A DNA stretch of 22,543 nt. Origin: Planctomycetota bacterium (GTDB lineage: Bacteria > Planctomycetota > Phycisphaerae > WQYP01). A program made the translations under genes and the position numbers. The stretch is taken from positions 1 through 22,543 of the forward strand of contig JAJZGH010000046.1 in assembly GCA_021798635.1 (NCBI GenBank), written 5' to 3'. The notes beneath the pieces are model-generated. The model had not been told where the DNA came from. It searched no databases and saw only the letters and a program-made list of their open reading frames with translations. Shown piece by piece: positions 7,830 to 15,009 of this stretch (within the stretch, counting starts at the first letter, position 1; each line of letters starts with the position of its first letter).

Positions 7830-7858
7830 TTTTTACACGCTTTGCGGCGTTTTGACAA
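7830..7858 (-). promoter_or_regulatory. Candidate sigma-70-type promoter for fabZ-acp-MFS operon
   Basis: On the minus strand, TTGTCA (7853-7858, 5 of 6 to consensus) and TAAAAA (7830-7835, 4 of 6) are separated by exactly 17 bases. They lie about 85 bases before the TTG start at 7744. Confidence 0.4.
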
Positions 7859-8019
7859 GAAGCGTTAAGGGATGCGCCCAGCCCATTGGCTGGAGCAGCC
7901 GGCAAACTGGATGGATTTATTTCCATAATCTTGAAAGTTACGAATAGGATTCAGCCGATGGTCAATGCAGTTATATGGAGGTCAAGCTATTTTTATACCT
8001 ACCTGTGTCGATGGTTTAT

Positions 8020-8047
8020 TTGACATTCAGTTAATTTATTTTATTAT
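8020..8047 (+). promoter_or_regulatory. Strong candidate promoter upstream of arsR-like gene
   Basis: A perfect TTGACA (8020-8025) and TATTAT (8042-8047, 5 of 6) are separated by 16 bases in an AT-rich stretch. A transcript would start near 8054, leaving a leader of about 160 bases before the ATG at 8216. Confidence 0.5.
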
Positions 8048-8143
8048 GAAGGGAGGTATGTAAAAGCGGCGGCAAATCATTGCGCGGTTGCGCGTTTCTG
8101 GTTGGCTGATTGTTAATTTACCCTTTTAACGTAACCGTTCCAT

Positions 8144-8162
8144 GGTCCCTGTGAATCGGACC
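8144..8162 (+). other. Hairpin in the arsR-like leader
   Basis: GGTCC (8144-8148) pairs with GGACC (8158-8162) around a 9-base loop. CCGTT just before and GGCGG just after could add an outer stem with G-U pairs. It sits about 55 bases before the start codon. Confidence 0.25.
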
Positions 8163-8215
8163 TTTGGCGGTATGATTGGTCAGTAGTTCTCAACGCTGCA
8201 TTTCGGAGTATATAT

Positions 8216-8536
8216 ATGGTTTCCAAAGCGGATATGGAAAAAAGCCAGGCGGAATTATGTGATTTATTCCGGCTTTTATCTGATCACACGCGGCTGCAAA
8301 TTGTCCTTTTTCTGGCTACCGGTGAGCACACGGTCACGGATTTGTGCACCGCCCTGAATTTGCCGCAACCCACAGTGAGCCATCATCTTGGTCTGTTACG
8401 GATGAACCGTCTGATCGTCAATGAAAGACAGGGAAAAAAGGTTATCTATTCTCTAGGCTCTTCCGCCAGAAGTTTGAAGAAGGCGATTAAATTTTCGGTT
8501 CCCCCCTACGTGGTAACCGTCGACGACGACCGTTAA
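8216..8536 (+). CDS. ArsR/SmtB-family winged-helix transcriptional regulator
   Basis: This is a 106-residue DNA-binding repressor-like protein. After a short N-terminal helix, the fold reads LFRLLSDHTRLQIVLFLATGEHTVTDLC, then the recognition helix QPTVSHHLGLLR at about 51-62, then the wing NERQGKKVIYSL. The ArsR As(III) site ELCVCDL is not intact: only one Cys (C43) remains in TVTDLCTAL, and no His/Asp-rich alpha-5 metal site is visible near the C-terminus. The signal it senses is therefore open; it may respond to something other than a soft metal. ATG 8216 has GGAG 7 bases upstream. The methyltransferase gene follows on the same strand after 98 bases. Its targets may be its own promoter and the divergent fabZ operon, which is inference. 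Confidence 0.9.
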   Translation: MVSKADMEKSQAELCDLFRLLSDHTRLQIVLFLATGEHTVTDLCTALNLPQPTVSHHLGLLRMNRLIVNERQGKKVIYSLGSSARSLKKAIKFSVPPYVVTVDDDR

Positions 8537-8566
8537 ATTGTAACGCTCCGCGGCCAAACTGGTCTC

Positions 8567-8594
8567 CTCTGACATGCTCTTGGGCACGTCAGAG
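8567..8594 (+). other. Hairpin between arsR-like and methyltransferase genes
   Basis: CTCTGAC (8567-8573) and GTCAGAG (8588-8594) pair perfectly. After one A-C mismatch, TGC and GCA continue the stem around a TCTTGG loop. No T-run follows, so it may separate the two genes by attenuation or RNA processing rather than by classic termination. Confidence 0.4.
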
Positions 8595-8634
8595 AATTAA
8601 CGGTTCCCCCCACAGCGATGACCGGAGTGGCGGC

Positions 8635-9918
8635 GTGGATACTGCCAGGTTTATACCCGATGATCTCACGTGCACTATTGCGGGTCTGAAATACCTGCAA
8701 ACGCCGGCAGGCAAGGCTCTATCCGAAGCAGTAACTCATCGGTTGGCCCAGCAGAGAGCTATTTCCGTCGCTGATATTTCATTATGGCGAAGACAGCATC
8801 CAGAATATTCGGTGCCATGCGCTATTGCCGTGTCGCAATGCCGCTTAAAAGCTGCCGACAAATTCCCCGGGCAGTCCAATGAGCTATGGGCCGTCCCCGA
8901 AGCGCTGCAACAGGCGACCTCGGCCAGAGTCGCCGCCTATAAAGCCCAGCGGATTGCGAATTTAGCACAACCGAAAATCATTCTGGATCTTTGCTGCGGG
9001 ATCGGCGGTGATATGCTGGCTTTGTCCCGCCTGGCACCCGTGCTGGCCATGGACATCAGTAGGGTTCGCGTTTGGATGGCCCATAATAATGCCATGGCAT
9101 ATCCGTCAAAATATCCGGTTATGGTGGTTCAGGCAGATTTGCAGAACTTTCCGGTTCAACTAAGTTCCCGAATCTTTGTGCATATTGACCCGGCCCGGCG
9201 GTCCGATGGAAAACGCAATCATGATTTTAGTGCCACGCACCCCGCCCCAAGGGTTCTTTTCGCTGTCCTGGAAAAGGCTTCTGCCGGCGTTATTAAGCTA
9301 AGTCCGGCTGTTGATTTCTCAACGCTACCTACAGGGCATCTGGAGTTGATCAGCGAGCACGGCACCGTTGTACAGGCATTACTCTGGACGGGAAGCGCCA
9401 GTACGAAACTCGGTCCAAACAAACGAACCGCCACGGTGATAGACCGCACCGCAATATGGTCAATTAGCGATTCCAGTACCGACATGGCCGGAGCAGAATT
9501 GCATGCCCATCACCCGGAAAAGTGGCTCTATGAAATCGACGGCGCTGTTACACGAGCCGGCCTGGCTGCGGCACTGGCCAAAGAGCTTAAGCTGCGCTGG
9601 CTTAGCCCTGATGGCGGTTACATGACAGGCCCGCAATACCTGCATCATCCGGCATTAACGGCCTTTGAAGTATTTGACAATTTCCCATATACGGAATCAG
9701 AACTCTTTAGAAAACTCAAAGACGCCGACAAACAACATCCCGCCTCTGCCCGCGCCATAGAAATAAAAACCCGGGGCGGCCTGGGGTTAAATACTGATCA
9801 ACTGCAAAAAAAGCTGTCTAAAATCTGTGCCGCGGATTACACGGTTTTAATTTATCGTTGCGCTCATGGAAAAGCCTGTGTCATCGCCCGGCGATGCAAC
9901 AAACCCGCTGGAGGATAA
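8635..9918 (+). CDS. Class I SAM-dependent methyltransferase with THUMP-like C-terminal domain
   Basis: This is a cytoplasmic protein of 427 residues. Residues 1-105 are a helical N-terminal region. The SAM-binding Rossmann core starts with IILDLCCGIGGDMLAL at 115-130 (motif I); acidic D140 in LAMD ends strand 2, and QADLQ at 166-170 matches the adenine-contact region. The DPARR signature at 185-189 replaces the usual NPPY/DPPY and is typical of this family. Residues from about 290 on (EKWLYEIDGAVTRAGLAAAL and GGYMTG) match the THUMP-like domain that accompanies it. The target, probably RNA or a nucleoside, is not established. GTG 8635 has GGAG 7 bases upstream. It is co-directional with the arsR-like gene and converges on the TPR gene with 58 bases between stops. 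Confidence 0.85.
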   Translation: MDTARFIPDDLTCTIAGLKYLQTPAGKALSEAVTHRLAQQRAISVADISLWRRQHPEYSVPCAIAVSQCRLKAADKFPGQSNELWAVPEALQQATSARVAAYKAQRIANLAQPKIILDLCCGIGGDMLALSRLAPVLAMDISRVRVWMAHNNAMAYPSKYPVMVVQADLQNFPVQLSSRIFVHIDPARRSDGKRNHDFSATHPAPRVLFAVLEKASAGVIKLSPAVDFSTLPTGHLELISEHGTVVQALLWTGSASTKLGPNKRTATVIDRTAIWSISDSSTDMAGAELHAHHPEKWLYEIDGAVTRAGLAAALAKELKLRWLSPDGGYMTGPQYLHHPALTAFEVFDNFPYTESELFRKLKDADKQHPASARAIEIKTRGGLGLNTDQLQKKLSKICAADYTVLIYRCAHGKACVIARRCNKPAGG

Positions 9919-9976
9919 TTACCAGCTGGAGAAAGCGACGCAGGCACGCCATTCGAAGAGGCGGTTATCGTCAAAT

Positions 9977-11863
9977 TCAGTTGTCGCCTTCCGCTTGTTT
10001 TTTCACCAATTTCGCCTTTTCTTCTTTCGCAAATTCCACCCACTCAATCACTTCAGGTTCGGTTGCATTGCTATAGCGCCTAAGTACCTCATCATAAGCG
10101 CTCATGGCAAGTTCGGGCCGGCCGCCGTCATCAAGTGTTTCACCACGATAGGCCAAGGCATTGGCAATGTACCCGTGAATCTTCGGATCCGCAGACCCAC
10201 CGAACTGGGACAGCAGTTGCTCATAAACCGCCAATTCCTCCGCGTGCGAATCCGTCTTGGAAAATGTAATACCCTTTTCCAGCAGGCAACGGGCCGCCCA
10301 GACGGCTTTTTCTCCGGTGGCACGTTCGCCCATCCGCTGGCGACATTGATCGTATAATGCAATGGCTTCCGGATACTTGCCTGTTTCGGTTAAAAGCACG
10401 CCATGGCTCACCATCGCTTTAGCCGCGCGGACCAACAATTCCGGTTCCGGTGCATCAATAAAACGCTTCCAAGCCGCCTCGTAAAGCGCCGTTTGCCCCG
10501 GCTGGTCGCCCAATTCCCCGGTCGCCCAGCCCTTGTTAAACATGGCAATCGCCACTGAGCCCCGCACCGATAAATCATTAGCGTCGCCAAAGCGATTGAT
10601 AACCTCGTCACAATCGGCGATCTCTCCCTGAAAATCTCCCATTTCCCCTTTGACGTAGCCGCGGTCCACAATCGCTTCGGCAACTTGGGTACTTAGATCC
10701 GAGTTAGCACTGAGCTGTTCCACCAGCTGGTTGTACAGCTCGATCGCCACGTCAACTTTTCCGGTCTCTCCTAAACAATGGGCTTTGCCACACATGGCCC
10801 AGGCCACGGAATCCAACAGATCCGGTTCCGTGGCATTACCAAATCGCCGCAACACCTCATCGTGTGTAGCAATCGCATCTGCATATCTCTTTAGATCTTC
10901 ATACGCACTTGCCTTCGCCAGCAGGGCGGCGGCGACGCATCCACGAAGCTCTAACTCGGTCACGTCCCTAAATCGTTCAAGCAGATTATCATACATGGCA
11001 AGTTGCTCTTCCGACTTGCCCATCTCGCCCAAGACGTAGGCTTTGCCGCTCATGGCTTCAGCAACTTTTAGTTGCAAAGCCGGTTCTGTAGCGACACCAA
11101 TTCGGTTCAACACTTCGTCATAACAGGCGATCGCCTCCGTAAACATTCCCAGATCGGCGTAAGCAAGGCCCTTCATAGAGGTGGCTTTGGCCAAGGTTTT
11201 CCGTTCTTCCAGATCAATCGAGTTTTCGAGCTCGCGCGAAATACTGTCAAAACAAGCGATCGCGTCCTTAAATTTTTCACTGCGGCCCAACGCAAGCCCT
11301 TTGTCGAAAAGCGAATCCGTTACAAACCCGCGCAATCGTAGCTCGGTAGAGTCTCCGAATCGGCGAAGGACTTCGTCAAAACTCGTAATGCCGTCCCCAT
11401 CGCGCCCGATTTCGCAGAGGATATACCCTTTGTTGTAAAGGGCTTTGGCCAATTGGACGCGCAGTTCCAAGTCCCCCGCATCGGAAAACTCCGCCACAGT
11501 TTCGTCGTAGATGGCAAGTTCCGCATCAGGCTGGTCCATCAGGCCCAGCGAAATGGCTTTATTGATGCGAGCTTTTACCGCCCAGACGCGAAGTTCCGGT
11601 TCCTGACAAACCTCCATTTGTCGGATTAATTCATCATAACAAGACATCTCTTCATTTCGCCGCCCCAAGTTACCCAGGGCAATGCCAAAATTAAGCTTTG
11701 CATCGGCCACGAGTAGCCGCATTTTTACGTCAGTTTGCCCGCCGAAATCCGCAATTGGTTGGCTGAACTCGGCGATCGCCTCGACGTGCTTACCGGCATC
11801 GGCAAGATCCAGTCCGCAGCCCAGCATTGCTTTGGCTTTACTGAATTGATCCATTTCCAACAT
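9977..11863 (-). CDS. TPR-like protein of fourteen 43-residue repeats
   Basis: This 628-residue protein is probably cytoplasmic; no signal peptide or membrane segment is seen. After nine residues it consists of fourteen tandem repeats to about residue 609, all of 43 residues except repeat 9, which has 41. The consensus is roughly A-x-A-x-x-x-K-G-x-x-L-G-E-x-G-K-x-x-E-A-I-A-x-Y-D-E-V-L-R-R-F-G-D-A-T-E-P-E-L-x-x-x-V. The first 34 positions resemble a TPR and the rest is a fixed spacer with a second helix. A charged tail (KEEKAKLVKKQAEGDN) ends it. Long-period TPR proteins with 'YDEVVRRFGDAPEP' repeats are known in several phyla; they act as protein-binding scaffolds. No enzymatic domain is present. 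ATG 11863 has GGAG 6 bases upstream. It stands alone and its partner is unknown. Confidence 0.9.
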   Translation of the reverse strand: MLEMDQFSKAKAMLGCGLDLADAGKHVEAIAEFSQPIADFGGQTDVKMRLLVADAKLNFGIALGNLGRRNEEMSCYDELIRQMEVCQEPELRVWAVKARINKAISLGLMDQPDAELAIYDETVAEFSDAGDLELRVQLAKALYNKGYILCEIGRDGDGITSFDEVLRRFGDSTELRLRGFVTDSLFDKGLALGRSEKFKDAIACFDSISRELENSIDLEERKTLAKATSMKGLAYADLGMFTEAIACYDEVLNRIGVATEPALQLKVAEAMSGKAYVLGEMGKSEEQLAMYDNLLERFRDVTELELRGCVAAALLAKASAYEDLKRYADAIATHDEVLRRFGNATEPDLLDSVAWAMCGKAHCLGETGKVDVAIELYNQLVEQLSANSDLSTQVAEAIVDRGYVKGEMGDFQGEIADCDEVINRFGDANDLSVRGSVAIAMFNKGWATGELGDQPGQTALYEAAWKRFIDAPEPELLVRAAKAMVSHGVLLTETGKYPEAIALYDQCRQRMGERATGEKAVWAARCLLEKGITFSKTDSHAEELAVYEQLLSQFGGSADPKIHGYIANALAYRGETLDDGGRPELAMSAYDEVLRRYSNATEPEVIEWVEFAKEEKAKLVKKQAEGDN

Positions 11864-11890
11864 CGCTGGCTCCGCAGATTACCCGTCTAA

Positions 11891-11919
11891 AGAATACATA
11901 CACACGGCGATTGGGGCAA
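11891..11919 (-). promoter_or_regulatory. Candidate promoter for the TPR gene
   Basis: On the minus strand, TTGCCC (11914-11919) and TATTCT (11891-11896) lie 17 bases apart, each matching 4 of 6 consensus positions. They sit about 28 bases before the ATG at 11863. The match is weak but well placed. Confidence 0.25.
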
Positions 11920-12056
11920 ACGCTCGTTTCCTCACGCGCTCCCTCCGTCCACGGGAATCTAAGTATTTTACGGTATATTCAGGCGCACTCCCTGGTTTGA
12001 CCAGGCGCTGTTGCAACTTTTTTTGTCTGTGTTACGGTATTGATTGCAGTCGATAT

Positions 12057-12061
12057 AGGAG
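12057..12061 (+). promoter_or_regulatory. Ribosome binding site that sets the aldo/keto reductase start
   Basis: AGGAG touches the first in-frame ATG (12062) directly, which leaves no spacer, but stands 6 bases before the second ATG (12068). The second ATG is therefore the likely start. Confidence 0.65.
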
Positions 12062-12067
12062 ATGTTC

Positions 12068-13048
12068 ATGCACTATCGGATACTGGGTCGTACCGGGGTT
12101 AAAGTAACACCGCTTTGTCTGGGCACGATGAATTTCGGCGCACGCAGCGATGAGGCCCAAGCGGGTGCCATTATGGACGCGTATACATCCCTGGGCGGTA
12201 ACTTTATTGATACCGCCAACGTTTACAACGACGGACGATCAGAGGAAATCATCGGGCGGTGGATGAAACAGACTTCCAAACGCGATGAAATCGTGCTGTC
12301 CACCAAAGTCCATGGCCGCCGATCACCGCACATTAATGATGCCGGCAATCACCGCTGGCATATTGTCCGGGAAGTGGAAAAATCGCTTAAGCGTCTGAAC
12401 ACGGAACGCATTGATGTTTATCATATTCATCGTCCGGATGCTGATACGCCCATTGATCAGACGTTGCGGGCACTGGATGATCTGGTTCGGCAGGGCAAGG
12501 TGCTTTATCTGGCCAGCAGTGTATTTGCCGGTTGGCAATTGGCTGAAGCGCATTATGTCGCCCAGACACTGGGGACGGCCCGATTTGATATTGAGCAGCC
12601 GCAACTGAATATTATCGACCGTCGGATTGAAAGTGAAATACTGCCCTTTTGCCGCAAGTATGAAGTGGCGACGATTACCTGGGCACCGTTGGCGCGGGGC
12701 CGCCTGGCGGGCGTCTACACGCGCGGGGGTCGAAAGATTCCCAAGGGTACCTGGTACGACGCACAAAAGAAAACCGACTTTCCCGCCAGCCAATGGCCGG
12801 TGATGGAAGCGGTGGATCGCCTGGCCGACGTGCGGGGTATTTCCAGCAGCCAGTTCGCCATTGCCTGGTGTTTGCAGGTTCCGGGCGTCACGTGCCCGAT
12901 CATTGGCCCGCGCACCGTGGATCAACTGCGCGATAACATGGAGGCTCTAAAGGTCAAACTCTCGGCAGAAGAACTAAAAGCCGTGGATGAACTGAATCCA
13001 CCGGGAAATCTCTGCCGTGATCCGCAGCTTGGAACTGTGCCGCGTTAA
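12068..13048 (+). CDS. Aldo/keto reductase
   Basis: This cytoplasmic NADP(H)-dependent oxidoreductase of 326 residues has the (beta/alpha)8 fold. It begins MHYRILGRTGVKVTPLCLG, the usual start for the AKR group resembling Tas/YajO and Kv-beta. The catalytic tetrad is visible: D48 and Y53 in NFIDTANVYNDGRSEE, K80 in LSTKVHG, and H121 in VYHIHRPD. The C-terminal cofactor-phosphate segment reads PIIGPRTVDQLRDN. The C-terminal end (NPPGNLCRDPQLGTVPR) is short and polar. The natural substrate is unknown; the family reduces aldehydes and ketones, including sugars and toxic carbonyls. It is a single gene, divergent from the TPR gene and converging on tatC. Confidence 0.93.
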   Translation: MHYRILGRTGVKVTPLCLGTMNFGARSDEAQAGAIMDAYTSLGGNFIDTANVYNDGRSEEIIGRWMKQTSKRDEIVLSTKVHGRRSPHINDAGNHRWHIVREVEKSLKRLNTERIDVYHIHRPDADTPIDQTLRALDDLVRQGKVLYLASSVFAGWQLAEAHYVAQTLGTARFDIEQPQLNIIDRRIESEILPFCRKYEVATITWAPLARGRLAGVYTRGGRKIPKGTWYDAQKKTDFPASQWPVMEAVDRLADVRGISSSQFAIAWCLQVPGVTCPIIGPRTVDQLRDNMEALKVKLSAEELKAVDELNPPGNLCRDPQLGTVPR

Positions 13049-13125
13049 ATAGCCACCCGGCGAAACGTAATTGTCTAGAATCCGCGTGCCTTGGGCGGCC
13101 CGCAGCAAGATTACAGAAATTCCGA

Positions 13126-14253
13126 TTAATCCGGTGTTTCATCTTCGGGTTGTGCGCTCGGGTCTGCGGAGTCCGGATCGGCCGCAACCGATTTTTTCCG
13201 GGCGGTAACCAGTGTCGCCAGCACAACCCCCAGGACATATAACAAAACCAGCGGCAGAAAAATACTGGAAAACGTGACAACATCGGGTGTCGGTGCCAAG
13301 AGCGCTGAAAGCACGGCCAGAATCAGCACCGCATAGCGCCACATTTGCCGGAATTTATGCGCCGGCATAACGCCGATTTGAGCCAACACCATCATGACCA
13401 TCGGCAACTCAAAAGCCAAACCGAATACCAGCGCCATAATTGTCACAAATCCCAGATAATCATGGAGCATCGGCAAGGGCGCAAAAAGTGAATTAGCAGG
13501 CTGGGCATTGATGGCCAGGGTTTTATTATCCGCATGAAGCAGCAATCGGCCCTGCACCGCGTTATACCACAGCGCAATATGATGCTTGGGAAAGTGCGTG
13601 GGATTGCTGCGCACCATTGGTATCAGCAGTGGCTTGGCCTGATCGCCGGTGGGGAAATTAGCCCCATTATTTACCCCCGGTTTATTGCCGTAAATCAGAT
13701 TCTCAATGGCGTTGGGCTGCAGATGTGGCATGGGCACCTGCTGGTTAAACGCCAGAAAAAATTTCAACATGATGGGCAACACCAGGAGAAAAAAGAACGC
13801 CACACCCGAAATAAACAGCAGGATGCTCGGGACGATATAGCGATATACCAGCGATCGCTCGCGGTGGTAAAGTCCCGCTGCGATGAAAAGCCAGAACTGA
13901 TAGATGATCCAGGGGCTGGACAGCAGCAAGCCGGCCTTAATTCCCAGCATCAGATACATAATGACATTGCCCGCAGGCTTATTATAAAGCAGATACTGCG
14001 GATATCCGGAATACCGCAGGGCCAGCAGATACGGTTGAAACAGAAAGTCGATAATGTAATTGGCGAATAACGTGCAGATGGCAATACCGATGGCCGCACC
14101 CATGAGCGACAGAATCAGCCGCTTGCGCAAGTCATCAAGGTGATCGCCAAACGACATGGCGGGCATCTGCTCGTCTTCACTGGGAGCCTGGGAAATTTTG
14201 GCCAAAAAATGTCGCCATAGGGCCATATGTGTTCGTTCCGTCTCAATTTGCAC
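13126..14253 (-). CDS. tatC: Twin-arginine translocase subunit TatC with large loop insertion
   Basis: This six-helix inner-membrane receptor of the Tat pathway exports folded proteins carrying RR signal peptides. It has 375 residues; E. coli TatC has about 258. The conserved first cytoplasmic motif is HLDDLRKRL near residue 38, followed by PWIIYQFWLFIAAGLYHRER at 114-133 and FGLAFELP near 277-284. Between TM3 and TM4 the extra-cytoplasmic loop is about 90 residues (171-262) rather than about 20, and is rich in Asn, Pro and His. A charged tail (ARKKSVAADPDS) follows TM6. GTG 14253 gives the longest form; ATG 14226 is an alternative and neither has a strong Shine-Dalgarno. It starts 18 bases after the lolD-like stop and is the last gene of the lysS operon. 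No tatA/tatB gene is in the window. Confidence 0.95.
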   Translation of the reverse strand: MQIETERTHMALWRHFLAKISQAPSEDEQMPAMSFGDHLDDLRKRLILSLMGAAIGIAICTLFANYIIDFLFQPYLLALRYSGYPQYLLYNKPAGNVIMYLMLGIKAGLLLSSPWIIYQFWLFIAAGLYHRERSLVYRYIVPSILLFISGVAFFFLLVLPIMLKFFLAFNQQVPMPHLQPNAIENLIYGNKPGVNNGANFPTGDQAKPLLIPMVRSNPTHFPKHHIALWYNAVQGRLLLHADNKTLAINAQPANSLFAPLPMLHDYLGFVTIMALVFGLAFELPMVMMVLAQIGVMPAHKFRQMWRYAVLILAVLSALLAPTPDVVTFSSIFLPLVLLYVLGVVLATLVTARKKSVAADPDSADPSAQPEDETPD

Positions 14254-14271
14254 CGGCCAAAGTCGTTTAAC

Positions 14272-15009
14272 TTATGGCGTGCTGTCCACAATTTTTCCAT
14301 CGCATAACGTCACGACCCGATCCGCCTGGGCCGCAATATGAATATCATGCGTGACCAGCAGGATGCTCTGGCCGCTGCCTTTGTGCAAGCCGCGCAGCAC
14401 ATCCAGAATCGTCTGCCCGGTTTTAGGGTCGAGATTACCGGTCGGCTCGTCCGCCAATATCACCGCAGGTTCGTTAATCAGCGCCCGGGCGATAGCCACA
14501 CGCTGGCGCTCACCGCCGGACAATTGCGAAGGCCTGTGCCGCAAACGGTCCTTCAGCCCCAATTGCTCCAGCAACTCCAACGCCCGCCGCTTTCCCGGCC
14601 TGGCCCGGATACATGCCTTATACCATGGAGCACAAACCATTGCCGGAAGCAAAACGTTTTCCAGAACACTTAATTCCGGCAACAAATGATAAAGCTGAAA
14701 TACAAACCCGAATGCGTGATTTCTCAGGCGATGCCGACAGCGGCGCGAAAGCCGGCTTAAATCCTGTCCACGAAACATCACAGATCCGTTATCGGCGGAT
14801 TCCAAAGCCCCGGCGATATGCAGCAGCGTGCTTTTGCCGGAACCGGACGCCCCCACCAGGGCGACAAATTCACCTTCAAATACCGTCAGGGAAGCGCCGC
14901 ATAATACCCGCACGTCCGCCGGCCCCAGGCGAAATGTTTTGTTGATATTACTTAATTCCAGCATCGCTTTACGCGCCGTGAAATCACTTGCCATAGCAGC
15001 ACTATTCAT
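14272..15009 (-). CDS. lolD: LolD-type ABC transporter ATP-binding protein
   Basis: This 245-residue cytoplasmic ATPase of the LolD/MacB/FtsE group probably powers release of lipoproteins from the inner membrane. All ABC motifs are intact: Walker A GASGSGKS at 53-60, Q-loop Q105, signature LSGGERQR at 163-170, Walker B VILADEPTGNLD with D187/E188, and H-loop H221. ATG 15009 overlaps the end of the permease gene by 8 bases, which suggests translational coupling. The family core begins at MLELSNINKTF, so ATG 14964 is an alternative start that would drop 15 residues. An efflux role like MacB cannot be excluded, but the partner permease is not MacB-fused and lies in an operon with tatC. Confidence 0.9.
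   Translation of the reverse strand: MNSAAMASDFTARKAMLELSNINKTFRLGPADVRVLCGASLTVFEGEFVALVGASGSGKSTLLHIAGALESADNGSVMFRGQDLSRLSRRCRHRLRNHAFGFVFQLYHLLPELSVLENVLLPAMVCAPWYKACIRARPGKRRALELLEQLGLKDRLRHRPSQLSGGERQRVAIARALINEPAVILADEPTGNLDPKTGQTILDVLRGLHKGSGQSILLVTHDIHIAAQADRVVTLCDGKIVDSTP

Larger units (their letters stand above)
7745..8215. other. Gene-free divergent regulatory region (471 bases)
   Basis: It lies between the fabZ-like gene (-) and the arsR-like gene (+). It holds one candidate promoter for each direction, an inverted pair GTTAA (8112-8116) / TTAAC (8126-8130), and small hairpins in the plus-strand leader. A 61-codon open frame at 7741-7926 (-) shows no family resemblance and runs into the dehydratase start, so it is not called. 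No tRNA-like fold is apparent. Confidence 0.5.

Noticed and set aside
7741..7926. 61-residue open frame upstream of the fabZ-like gene
   Set aside because: It covers the candidate promoter and ends over the dehydratase start; composition is Ala/Pro-rich with no family features.
8051..8063. GGGAGG followed by ATG-TAA as a minimal upstream open frame
   Set aside because: The gap between the Shine-Dalgarno and the ATG is only about one base, too short for normal initiation, so it is mentioned only as part of the leader.
9866..10357. 163-residue open frame on the plus strand across the gap after the methyltransferase
   Set aside because: It overlaps the end of the methyltransferase and is antisense to the TPR repeats; the protein shows no fold pattern.
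12323..12925. 200-residue open frame on the minus strand
   Set aside because: It is antisense to the aldo/keto reductase, whose catalytic residues are all intact on the plus strand.
13049..13125. Terminator between the convergent aldo/keto reductase and tatC genes
   Set aside because: Only short, broken stems are present and no T-run follows.
11128..13859. Several GCGATCGC octamers, as in cyanobacterial HIP1
   Set aside because: Three of the four seen fall in the TPR gene, where they come from the repeated Ala-Ile-Ala codons; one in tatC is not enough for a genome-wide motif.
13534..14070. 178-residue open frame on the plus strand
   Set aside because: It is antisense to tatC and has no family resemblance.
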